From Candidatus Methanomethylophilaceae archaeon (GTDB lineage Archaea > Thermoplasmatota > Thermoplasmata > Methanomassiliicoccales > Methanomethylophilaceae), in the NCBI GenBank assembly GCA_007116915.1, contig SKHQ01000051.1, positions 1-5,345 of the forward strand: 5,345 nt of DNA. Direction: 5' to 3'. Shown here piece by piece: positions 1 through 5,345 of the stretch (positions are counted from its first letter, which is position 1; each line of letters opens with the position of its first letter). A program made the position numbers and the translations under genes. The notes under the pieces are model-generated. The model was not told the origin of the DNA. It saw nothing but the letters and a program-made list of their open reading frames with translations, and searched no databases.

Positions 1-203
1 CTAGGATGATAGTGGGTGGAGATCATCGTCTTTTACTTCCTGCATCTATGATAATAGGTGCACTAATCATGGCTATTGCTGATTTGATAGCAAAATTGGC
101 ATATGTACCGATTGAATTGCCGGTAGGAGCAATAATGACTTTGATAGGTGTGCCATTTTTCGCATATCTATTGATTCGGAGAGGTAAAGAATATGCCACA
201 TGA
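1..203 (+). CDS. btuC: BtuC-type cobalamin/iron-siderophore ABC transporter permease, C-terminal fragment
   Basis: This is the 3' end of a FecCD/BtuC-family inner-membrane permease; the gene starts outside the window. The reading frame is open from the left edge and ends at TGA 201-203. The visible protein begins R-MIVGGDHR, the conserved family motif normally preceded by H-I-V, followed by LLLPAS and the closing ELPVG...T..IG.PFF..LL signature. Two hydrophobic segments (bases about 24-95 and 125-175) match the last helices of the 10-helix family fold, and the protein ends a few residues after a short basic RRGKEY tail, as expected. It would form the membrane channel through which the ATPase encoded next drives uptake. 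The substrate cannot be read from this fragment; corrinoid is inferred from the cobalamin genes downstream. The end overlaps btuD by 11 bases. G+C is only about 39% and codons mostly end in A or T, unlike all downstream genes. Confidence 0.85.
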   Translation, partial: RMIVGGDHRLLLPASMIIGALIMAIADLIAKLAYVPIELPVGAIMTLIGVPFFAYLLIRRGKEYAT

Positions 204-1002
204 GAACGGCTCGATGATCTCCTCCAACGAGGTGAATCTTTACTACGAGGATTACCATGCCTTAAGGAACATCATATTCGAAGCCAAAACGGGTGAGATG
301 ATTGGTCTGATAGGGCCCAATGGCTGCGGCAAATCCACTCTTCTCAAAACGATAAACGGACTTTTGAAGCCCTGCAGCGGTGTGATGCTGGTCGATGGTA
401 AGGACATTCACAAACTCAACCTTTCCCAAATAGCTAAGACCTGCTCCAATGTTCCTACTGAGTTCCCTCCTGATTTCAATCTCAATGTGATTGAGGTTGT
501 CATGATGGGTCGTTACCCTCACCGCAAGGGGTTATGGTGGGAGACATCTGAGGATGAAGTGATCGCTCGCGATGCCCTGGTGAAGTTTGAGATAGATCAC
601 CTAGCTGACAGGAACATCAACCGCCTGAGCAGCGGTGAGCGACAACGGACTCTCATCGCCAAGGCCTACGTCCAAGAGCCCCGCGTGATGCTCATCGACG
701 AGCCCACATCTCACCTTGACATGAGGTTCAAGCTGGAGGTCATGGAGTACATCCGGGATCTGATGGAGAAGGAGAAGGATATGACCGTAGTCATAGCCTC
801 CCATGACATCAATCTGATGGTCAAATACTGTGACAGGATAATACTGGTAAAGAAGGGCAAGATCGTCGGTATGGGAACTCCCGAGGAGATAGTGACCGAG
901 AAGAACATCGCCGATGTCTACGGTGTGGATTGCAGCGTCTTCAAAGACCCAAGCGGGGAGGTCATCGTCCACCCTCGTTGTTCACTGCGATTAAAGGATT
1001 GA
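193..1002 (+). CDS. btuD: BtuD-type cobalamin import ABC transporter ATP-binding protein
   Basis: This 269-residue protein is the cytoplasmic ATPase of a FecE/BtuD-type importer and powers the permease encoded just upstream. Visible motifs are Walker A GPNGCGKST (41-49), the family stretch NVIEVVMMGRYPH (98-110), signature LSSGERQR (145-152, a variant of LSGGE), Walker B VMLIDE (165-170), D-loop SHLD (173-176) and switch histidine H204 in IASHD. The usual Q-loop glutamine after V-P is threonine (T89), which is unusual. The C-terminal extension after about residue 230 is typical of the FecE/BtuD group. The start at ATG 193 is favoured because GGAGAGGT at 178-185 lies at a good distance; a second in-frame ATG at 214 has no comparable site. 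The start lies inside the end of btuC, which suggests translational coupling. Cobalamin as substrate is inferred from the downstream genes; a siderophore or heme importer is the alternative. Confidence 0.88.
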   Translation: MPHENGSMISSNEVNLYYEDYHALRNIIFEAKTGEMIGLIGPNGCGKSTLLKTINGLLKPCSGVMLVDGKDIHKLNLSQIAKTCSNVPTEFPPDFNLNVIEVVMMGRYPHRKGLWWETSEDEVIARDALVKFEIDHLADRNINRLSSGERQRTLIAKAYVQEPRVMLIDEPTSHLDMRFKLEVMEYIRDLMEKEKDMTVVIASHDINLMVKYCDRIILVKKGKIVGMGTPEEIVTEKNIADVYGVDCSVFKDPSGEVIVHPRCSLRLKD

Positions 1003-1058
1003 ATGATGGATGGATGTACCAGCCATCTTTATACGATAGGAATGCTGTTACAGGTGGG
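1003..1058 (+). promoter_or_regulatory. Gap with TATA-like box and weak hairpin, possible internal promoter for cobD
   Basis: This 56-base stretch is the only real intergenic space in the window. CTTTATAC (1027-1034) resembles an archaeal TATA box and is centred about 28 bases before the cobD ATG at 1059, so a transcript started from it would be leaderless or nearly so. A 5-bp inverted repeat, GATGG (1009-1013) and CCATC (1023-1027), precedes the TTT and could act as a weak terminator or be chance. No purine-rich BRE is obvious upstream of the box. AGGTG (1052-1056) just before the ATG could serve as a close-spaced ribosome binding site, which argues against a purely leaderless message. All of this is inference from short motifs. 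Confidence 0.25.
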
Positions 1059-2180
1059 ATGAGGGTCAGAGACCTGGTTAGAGAACCGCTGAAAGGACTG
1101 CCTCGTACTGTTCATGGCGGGACAGCATGGAAGCTGGAAGATATCGAGGACTACAGCCACAATCTGAATCCTTTCGGGCCCCCCGAATGCCTTACCGAAC
1201 TGGTGAAGGAATCCATAGCCCATATGCATCATTATCCTGACGACTCCTGTCTGGATCTGCGTCAGGTCGTGGCCGACCACCACGGCGTCGATGTCGAGGA
1301 GGTCATCATCGGATCCGGTTCATCGGAGATAATTCGCAACTTCCCTCACGTTTTCATCAATCCGGGAGATAGGGCACTGATCCCCCGCCCCACATTCGCA
1401 GAGTACTCCCAGCAGTGCAACGTCGTGGGCGCCAAGGTCAATGACCTGCTTCTATTGGAGGCCGAGGACTTCCGCATCGATGTGGAGCGTCTGCTGCACA
1501 GGATAACGCCATCCACCAAGGCGGTCTACATTTGCAACCCTAACAACCCCACTGGAAGGATTGAACCGAGGAAGAAGATCCTTGAGATAGTGGAGATGTG
1601 CCGCCATAAGGACGTCATGGTTTTCCTGGATGAGACGCTGTTGAGTCTTGTTCCCGGAAATGAGGACATCAGTTGCGCCTCATACGTTGGTTCCTATGAC
1701 AACCTCATGGTCGCCGAATCACTCACCAAATCATTCGCCATCCCCGGTATACGAATAGGCTACGGTCTTGCCAACAGGGACATTATCGAGAGTATGGACA
1801 AGGTAAGGATGTCTTGGAACGTCGGGGCGGTTGAACAACATGTGGCGACAGCTTTGATACGGGATCATTCCGATCATGTGGAGCGGGCCGCCAAGATGAT
1901 GGCTGAGGAGTCGGAGTGGGTCTTCCACCGCCTGAAGGAGATAGGCTTTCCCGTGGATCGTAAAAGTGACTCCTACTTCTACTTCAATTCCGTTCAAAGT
2001 CTAAGAACAAGCGGTGCGGAGTTCCAGGATCGGGTGAAGGATTCCGGATTCATGGTCCGGGACTGCGCATCTTTCGGAAGACCCTTTGAAAGGTTCGTCC
2101 GCTTCTGTGTAAAAGACCGTCAACGCAATGAGGCATTCATACAGGCCATGCATGATGCCATCGGATCATTGGGATGGTGA
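1059..2180 (+). CDS. cobD: L-threonine-O-3-phosphate decarboxylase, CobD type (PLP-dependent)
   Basis: This 373-residue fold-type I PLP enzyme belongs to the CobD/HisC family. CobD decarboxylates L-threonine O-3-phosphate to (R)-1-amino-2-propanol O-2-phosphate, the linker of the cobalamin nucleotide loop. Visible are the N-terminal HGG (19-21) typical of CobD, N-x-N-P-F-G (about 35-40), the PLP-phosphate region GSGSSE (85-90), NPNNPTG (160-166), the pyridine-nitrogen aspartate D191 in FLDET, the Schiff-base lysine K224 in SLTKSFAIPG with R232 following, and the carboxylate-binding arginine R348 in VRFCVKD. HisC (histidinol-phosphate aminotransferase) is the main alternative; the HGG motif and cbiB immediately downstream favour CobD. 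The frame is open further upstream (ATGs at 930 and 1014), but those would overlap btuD or add a non-family-like leader; ATG 1059 puts HGG at the usual distance from the start. The stop is 4 bases before cbiB. Confidence 0.85.
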   Translation: MRVRDLVREPLKGLPRTVHGGTAWKLEDIEDYSHNLNPFGPPECLTELVKESIAHMHHYPDDSCLDLRQVVADHHGVDVEEVIIGSGSSEIIRNFPHVFINPGDRALIPRPTFAEYSQQCNVVGAKVNDLLLLEAEDFRIDVERLLHRITPSTKAVYICNPNNPTGRIEPRKKILEIVEMCRHKDVMVFLDETLLSLVPGNEDISCASYVGSYDNLMVAESLTKSFAIPGIRIGYGLANRDIIESMDKVRMSWNVGAVEQHVATALIRDHSDHVERAAKMMAEESEWVFHRLKEIGFPVDRKSDSYFYFNSVQSLRTSGAEFQDRVKDSGFMVRDCASFGRPFERFVRFCVKDRQRNEAFIQAMHDAIGSLGW

Positions 2181-2184
2181 CTTG

Positions 2185-3174
2185 ATGCTTACTGCGGCCG
2201 TTGCCGTCATAGTTCTCGCTCTGCTAATCGACCTCGTCCTCAGCGACCCTCCCAATAGGATACACCCTCTACGGTGGATAGGTAATCTCGTTGATGCATT
2301 GGACCGCAGGATATCCCGAAAGGGAGTGTGGAACGATCGTATCATGGGAATGTTGTCGTATGTACTGGTAGCAACCGTGGCTTTGTTCTCAGTCCTTCTG
2401 GTGACAGCACTGTTGAGGGAACACGTCGGTATATGGGCCTGGGTCATTGCCAGTGCACTTCTTTTCAAGATAACATTCGCCGTCTCCTCTTTCCGCAGAC
2501 ACTGCTCACCAATCCGTAAGGCCCTGGACGAGGGAGACCTTGAATCAGCGCGGTCCATGACCCAGATGATAGTGAGTCGCGACACCTCGTGCCTCGGCAC
2601 CGACCACGTCTCATCATGCTGCGTGGAGACGGTCGCTGAGAACAGCGTGGACAGTGTGGTCTCGCCCGCACTTTACATGGGACTTTTCGGATTGGCGGGA
2701 GCTTATGTATTCAGATGCGCCAATCTGATGGATGCGATGTGGGGGTACCGCAAGGAGAAGTTCGCAAATCTGGGGACATTCCCTGCACGTTTGGATGATT
2801 TGCTTGGATTCATTACTTCGAGGATCTCTCTTCTCTTCTTGGCATTGGCGGCATTACTACTGAGAATGGATGTGAGAGGATTGTTCCGCATATCATTGCG
2901 TGACCATTCTTTGACCCCCAGCCCCAACAGCGGATGGCCGATGGCCGCTGCCGCTGGGGCGTTGGGTATCACGATGGAGAAGCCTGCTGGATACCGCATA
3001 GGGGACGGACCACTGCCGACGGTCATCGACATCGAGAGGTCCCTCCGCCTGGTTGAGCTGACCTCGGTCATCTTCCTCTTGGCGGTCACACTCCCTCTGT
3101 ATGTGTTATTGGGGGTCCAGGTGCAAATCTTTATCGAGGATTCGATCCTCGCAATCATAGGAGGTCTATTATGA
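2185..3174 (+). CDS. cbiB: Adenosylcobinamide-phosphate synthase CbiB
   Basis: This 329-residue integral membrane protein attaches aminopropanol phosphate to adenosylcobyric acid, giving adenosylcobinamide phosphate (the bacterial aerobic counterpart is called CobD, not to be confused with the decarboxylase upstream). Family marks are an N-terminal hydrophobic segment followed by SDPPNRIHPLRWIG (20-33), the cytoplasmic stretch EGDLESARSM..IVSRDTS (116-135), ETVAENSVDSVVSP (148-161), NLMDAMWGYRKEKF (180-193), ARLDD (201-205) and SPNSGWPMAAAAGALG (246-261), all in the expected order and full length. Hydrophobic segments lie near 2-19, 55-77, 82-101, 158-178, 212-227 and 292-312. The start at ATG 2185 is preceded by GGTGA (2176-2180), which also contains the cobD stop; an in-frame ATG at 2128 would lie deep in cobD. 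The stop overlaps the cbiS start by 4 bases. Its substrates are the products of cobD and of the CbiZ domain encoded next. Confidence 0.94.
   Translation: MLTAAVAVIVLALLIDLVLSDPPNRIHPLRWIGNLVDALDRRISRKGVWNDRIMGMLSYVLVATVALFSVLLVTALLREHVGIWAWVIASALLFKITFAVSSFRRHCSPIRKALDEGDLESARSMTQMIVSRDTSCLGTDHVSSCCVETVAENSVDSVVSPALYMGLFGLAGAYVFRCANLMDAMWGYRKEKFANLGTFPARLDDLLGFITSRISLLFLALAALLLRMDVRGLFRISLRDHSLTPSPNSGWPMAAAAGALGITMEKPAGYRIGDGPLPTVIDIERSLRLVELTSVIFLLAVTLPLYVLLGVQVQIFIEDSILAIIGGLL
3160..3165 (+). promoter_or_regulatory. Strong ribosome binding site for cbiS
   Basis: GGAGGT, a full Shine-Dalgarno core, lies 5 bases before ATG 3171 and inside the end of cbiB. Together with the ATGA stop/start overlap it fixes the cbiS start and suggests coupled translation. 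Confidence 0.75.
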
Positions 3175-4325
3175 ACGATATATCAGCAGACGTCACTTTC
3201 CACGACTCGATGGGTTTCGAGGTCGCAGTGGTCCGAATGAACTCCATGATGGAAGTACTAAGTTCAGCGATGAAGAACGGCGGTGAACACATCACCGACA
3301 CATTCGTTATAATCGAAGTTCCGAAAATGTATGACCATCATGATCCGATGCAGGACATGGATGCCGTGTGCCAAGACCTATCGATTCCGGACCACGCGGT
3401 CGGTTTCATGACCGCCGCGGAGATAAGGACGGTCCTCACAGTCTGTGACAGTCAATACGATGGCGCCAACTGCAAAGCGATAGTAACCGCAGGGGTATCA
3501 AACCGCGTCAAGGCCGGAGATATTATCACGGATATGCCGGAAAGGCTAAGAAAGTCGGTGGAAAGAGCGAAGCTGCGTAAGCAACGTATGGGCACCATCA
3601 ATATCATCGCAATCAGTGCCGCACCTTTGACGACGGCCGCTAAGATGAACGCTGCCATAGTGGTCACCGAGGCCAAGACGGTGGGGATGCATTCCGTGGG
3701 TCACGATGAGACGGGGACGACATCCGACGCCATCGCCATAGTTTCCCCTCCTGGTGATGAGAGGGCCCAGTACTGCGGTACCGGAACGCCGATAGGAATC
3801 GCTTTGGCGAGATCGGTTCGAGAGGCGGTGGCCATCAGTCTCAAGAATCGTGAGGATTTCCCCGAGCCTTACAGTTTCATAAAGGCCCTGGAGGAGTTCG
3901 ATGTGACTCCGGCACAGATGTGGGACGCGGCCCTGGAGCTGTACGTCCCTTGCCCGGAATGGGACACCGAGGAGCTGAGGAAGATGTTCCGTACCTCTTT
4001 GGACCATTATGAGAATGACATCAACGTCAACTCATTGGTCATGGCTGCCGTCCTGTTGGAGAAATGGGGCAACCACGATAAGATATGGGGGTTGAAGAGA
4101 GGCGAGTTCGCCCGAGATCCCATCCATCTCATAGCGGATGAGATGCTCGGCATACAACTGGCAGAGTATATCGCCGGTACCCGGGCCCTATTCGAATTCA
4201 ACCGCTTCGATCGCCATAAACCCGGCGTAATCGGCGATATGGGTCCGTTCATCGATGATATATTATGCGGCCTGATCGGCGGCATAATGTCATCCATATA
4301 CACCAAAAAATTCGAGGAGGTATGA
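3171..4325 (+). CDS. cbiS: CbiS: bifunctional adenosylcobinamide amidohydrolase / alpha-ribazole-phosphate phosphatase
   Basis: This 384-residue protein has two domains. Residues about 1-225 are CbiZ-like: TAGVSN (106-111) then AGD (115-117), GTINII (141-146), the TEAKT core (166-170) and TGTTSDAIAI (181-190). CbiZ hydrolyses the amide that holds aminopropanol on adenosylcobinamide, giving adenosylcobyric acid. Residues about 232-377 resemble PgpA/CobZ: GEFARDPIHLIADE (311-324), RFDRHKPG (345-352) and FIDD (360-363), with acidic residues D316, D323, E324, D362 and D363 as likely metal ligands. CobZ of Methanosarcina mazei, a PgpA relative, removes phosphate from alpha-ribazole phosphate. The same fusion is known as CbiS in Methanopyrus kandleri, where both activities were shown. 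The phosphatase could in principle act on phosphatidylglycerophosphate, but the fusion and neighbours argue against this. No signal peptide or convincing membrane helix is seen, so a cytosolic location is likely. Both ends overlap neighbours by 4 bases (ATGA). Confidence 0.9.
   Translation: MNDISADVTFHDSMGFEVAVVRMNSMMEVLSSAMKNGGEHITDTFVIIEVPKMYDHHDPMQDMDAVCQDLSIPDHAVGFMTAAEIRTVLTVCDSQYDGANCKAIVTAGVSNRVKAGDIITDMPERLRKSVERAKLRKQRMGTINIIAISAAPLTTAAKMNAAIVVTEAKTVGMHSVGHDETGTTSDAIAIVSPPGDERAQYCGTGTPIGIALARSVREAVAISLKNREDFPEPYSFIKALEEFDVTPAQMWDAALELYVPCPEWDTEELRKMFRTSLDHYENDINVNSLVMAAVLLEKWGNHDKIWGLKRGEFARDPIHLIADEMLGIQLAEYIAGTRALFEFNRFDRHKPGVIGDMGPFIDDILCGLIGGIMSSIYTKKFEEV
4314..4321 (+). promoter_or_regulatory. 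Shine-Dalgarno site abutting the cobS ATG
   Basis: GAGGAGGT ends directly at the ATG at 4322, leaving no spacer for that start, but it lies 6 bases before the in-frame TTG at 4328. This site is the evidence that the true cobS start may be the TTG. It also encodes the last residues (E-E-V) of CbiS. Confidence 0.6.
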
Positions 4326-5110
4326 GCTTGGGTGCGCTGAAGGCCATGTTCTCATTCTTCACCATGATGCGCATCGATATCGATGAGGAAGACATGAGGG
4401 CGATGGACCGTTCCTTCCACTTGGTTCCTTTGGTCGGTCTATTCTATGGTGTGATGGCCTTTGTGATGCTCACATTGCTGAGTGAGGTCGTCGACACTCT
4501 CATAGCAGCTGTTGCGACACTCTTCGCCGTGTCACTGATGAACCGTTTCCTCCACCTCGATGGGGTGATGGATCTCGGTGACGGCCTTGTCGTGTCCGGT
4601 GTTCGTGAGGATCATCTACGAGCTCTCAAGGACAGTCGCATCGGTGCTGGCGGTGTCGCTTTCGCGCTGTTCGCAGTTTTACTCGCCGTTACAGCATGGT
4701 CTGCACTGGTGGCCGCCGGAATCATAGTCATCGTGCTGATGGCAGAGGTCTTCTCACGCAATGCCAGTGTCGCTGCGGCGGCCTTCGGTACTCCTGGCGA
4801 TGGAATGGCTGGTGAATCGGTAAAGAACACCGGTATTCTATCATTGATCAAATCCTCTACTCTGAGTGTTGCTCTCACCTTGCCGTTCTTACTCTATCTA
4901 TCCCATATCGGTGATTGGTCCAACATGCAGGGACTTGTGGTGATGGGGTTGATGCTGATGCTTTCCGTGTTATCGGGATGGTTGATGTCCATGGTGGCGG
5001 AGAGGAACTTCGGTATGGTTAACGGCGATGTGCTTGGTGCCACCAACGAACTGACAAGATCGCTCCTGGCCATAGCCAGCCTGGCGGTGTTCACATGGAT
5101 GTTCTGGTGA
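4322..5110 (+). CDS. cobS: Adenosylcobinamide-GDP ribazoletransferase (cobalamin synthase) CobS
   Basis: This 262-residue polytopic membrane protein condenses adenosylcobinamide-GDP with alpha-ribazole or its phosphate to give adenosylcobalamin (phosphate). Family marks are the N-terminal ALKAMFSFFTMMRI (5-18), the conserved cytoplasmic motif NRFLHLDGVMDLGDGL (74-89) whose aspartates D80, D84 and D87 are candidate metal ligands, ALKDSRIGAGG (101-111), SRNASV (145-150) and the late NGDVLGATNELTR (234-246). Hydrophobic stretches lie about 34-72, 111-145, 180-195, 204-224 and 247-262. Length is normal for the family. The ATG at 4322 overlaps the cbiS stop as ATGA, but the ribosome site sits flush against it, so the TTG at 4328 (two residues shorter) is a serious alternative; an ATG at 4265 would lie within cbiS and add a non-family leader. 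The last 16 bases overlap cobY. Confidence 0.93.
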   Translation: MSLGALKAMFSFFTMMRIDIDEEDMRAMDRSFHLVPLVGLFYGVMAFVMLTLLSEVVDTLIAAVATLFAVSLMNRFLHLDGVMDLGDGLVVSGVREDHLRALKDSRIGAGGVAFALFAVLLAVTAWSALVAAGIIVIVLMAEVFSRNASVAAAAFGTPGDGMAGESVKNTGILSLIKSSTLSVALTLPFLLYLSHIGDWSNMQGLVVMGLMLMLSVLSGWLMSMVAERNFGMVNGDVLGATNELTRSLLAIASLAVFTWMFW

Positions 5111-5345
5111 ATGCGGGTGGTAAGGGCAGCCGGATAAGCTCCATCGGAGTGGAGAAGCCGCTGCTGGAGGTAAATGGCAGGGCCTGTATAGACAGGGTCT
5201 TGGACTCCTTATTGCAAGCCCAAGGGGTTGACGGGGTCTTCGTATCCGTCAGTCCCAACACCCCTGAGACGCGACGGCGTGTCATCGAACGTGGCATTGA
5301 GGTGATAGATACCAGCGGTGAGGATTTTGTCCTTGACCTGCACAC
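5095..5345 (+). CDS. cobY: GTP:adenosylcobinamide-phosphate guanylyltransferase CobY, N-terminal part
   Basis: This frame is open from ATG 5095 to the right edge (83 full codons), so the gene is cut by the window. The protein starts MDVLVNAGGKGSR, the nucleotide-binding G-G-x-G-x-R loop of MobA/GlmU-like nucleotidyltransferases, followed by EKPLLEVNG (20-28), VSVSPNTPETR (50-60) and VIDTSGEDFVLDLH (70-83). SPNTP and the ID-T-x-G-x-x-(F/Y)-x-x-DL ending are typical of archaeal CobY, which replaces bacterial CobU and transfers GMP from GTP to adenosylcobinamide phosphate; unlike CobU it has no cobinamide kinase activity. It therefore makes the substrate of CobS, encoded just upstream. The start overlaps the cobS end by 16 bases, with GGTG at 5086-5089 as a weak ribosome site. 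MobA (molybdopterin guanylyltransferase) is the alternative, made unlikely by the motifs and context. Confidence 0.88.
   Translation, partial: MDVLVNAGGKGSRISSIGVEKPLLEVNGRACIDRVLDSLLQAQGVDGVFVSVSPNTPETRRRVIERGIEVIDTSGEDFVLDLH

Noticed and set aside
601..972. Minus-strand open frame of 123 codons across btuD
   Set aside because: It covers the region antisense to Walker B and the H-loop, and is explained as a shadow of btuD.
930..1058. Longer cobD start at ATG 930 or 1014
   Set aside because: From 930 the frame overlaps 73 bases of btuD, whose C-terminus is well supported, and the extra residues look like out-of-frame read-through. ATG 1014 has no clear ribosome site and adds a leader unlike the family.
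1003..1058. Cobalamin riboswitch
   Set aside because: The gap is far too short and has no B12-box-like segment; the other junctions have no space.
1059..2180. Histidinol-phosphate aminotransferase (HisC)
   Set aside because: General fold motifs are shared, but the N-terminal HGG motif and the position directly before cbiB fit CobD better. This cannot be excluded without alignment.
2166..3158. Minus-strand open frames of 144 and 151 codons (2166-2600 and 2703-3158)
   Set aside because: Both are antisense to cbiB, which has all its family motifs; their products are rich in R and S with no recognisable domain.
3546..4007. 153-codon open frame on the minus strand across cbiS
   Set aside because: It lies entirely antisense to a gene with strong motifs, shows low-complexity composition expected of a reverse frame and resembles no family.
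3861..4325. Separate phosphatidylglycerophosphatase (PgpA) gene or a frameshift within cbiS
   Set aside because: The frame runs unbroken from the CbiZ-like into the PgpA-like part, with no stop and no internal start that is well placed. The fusion has a precedent in CbiS.
3171..4325. CobT (nicotinate-nucleotide:dimethylbenzimidazole phosphoribosyltransferase)
   Set aside because: The position between cbiB and cobS made this the first guess, but the TAGVSN, GTINII and TEAKT motifs are those of CbiZ, and the C-terminal half is PgpA-like.

Overview
The window is a single-direction (+) archaeal cobalamin (B12) gene cluster: corrinoid import, corrinoid remodelling, and assembly of the lower half of the coenzyme. 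Seven genes are visible, two cut by the window edges. In order they are the last part of a BtuC-type permease, the BtuD-type ATPase, a CobD-type aminotransferase fold decarboxylase, CbiB, a two-domain CbiS (CbiZ-like amidohydrolase fused to a PgpA/CobZ-like phosphatase), CobS, and the first part of CobY.

Organism: archaeal, most likely a euryarchaeal methanogen or a relative. CobY is the archaeal non-orthologous replacement for bacterial CobU, and the CbiZ-phosphatase fusion was described from Methanopyrus kandleri. Shine-Dalgarno sites of the GGAGGTGA type sit 6-8 bases before most starts. The roughly 50-55% G+C and protein character would suit a Thermoplasmata/Methanomassiliicoccales-type archaeon, but this narrower placement is an impression and not a demonstration.

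Layout: 1-203 btuC tail (A+T-rich, codon use unlike the rest); 193-1002 btuD; 1003-1058 the only real gap, with a TATA-like box and a weak hairpin; 1059-2180 cobD; 2185-3174 cbiB; 3171-4325 cbiS; 4322-5110 cobS; 5095 to the right edge cobY. Apart from the 56-base gap, neighbours overlap or lie within 4 bases, so the set reads as one or two translationally coupled operons.

How the genes work together (inferred from known family roles): BtuCD, with a binding protein outside the window, imports corrinoids. The CbiZ domain of CbiS removes the aminopropanol side chain from adenosylcobinamide to give adenosylcobyric acid. CobD makes aminopropanol phosphate from threonine phosphate, and CbiB attaches it. 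CobY activates adenosylcobinamide phosphate with GTP, CobS joins it to alpha-ribazole (phosphate), and the phosphatase domain of CbiS removes the alpha-ribazole phosphate. The lower-base activating enzyme (CobT), the corrinoid adenosyltransferase and the importer's binding protein are not in the window.

No mobile element, CRISPR array, tRNA, rRNA or riboswitch was seen. The system belongs to a known pathway; the points of interest are the CbiS fusion inside a full salvage cluster, a non-canonical Q-loop in BtuD, a sharp compositional break at btuC/btuD, and an uncertain cobS start.
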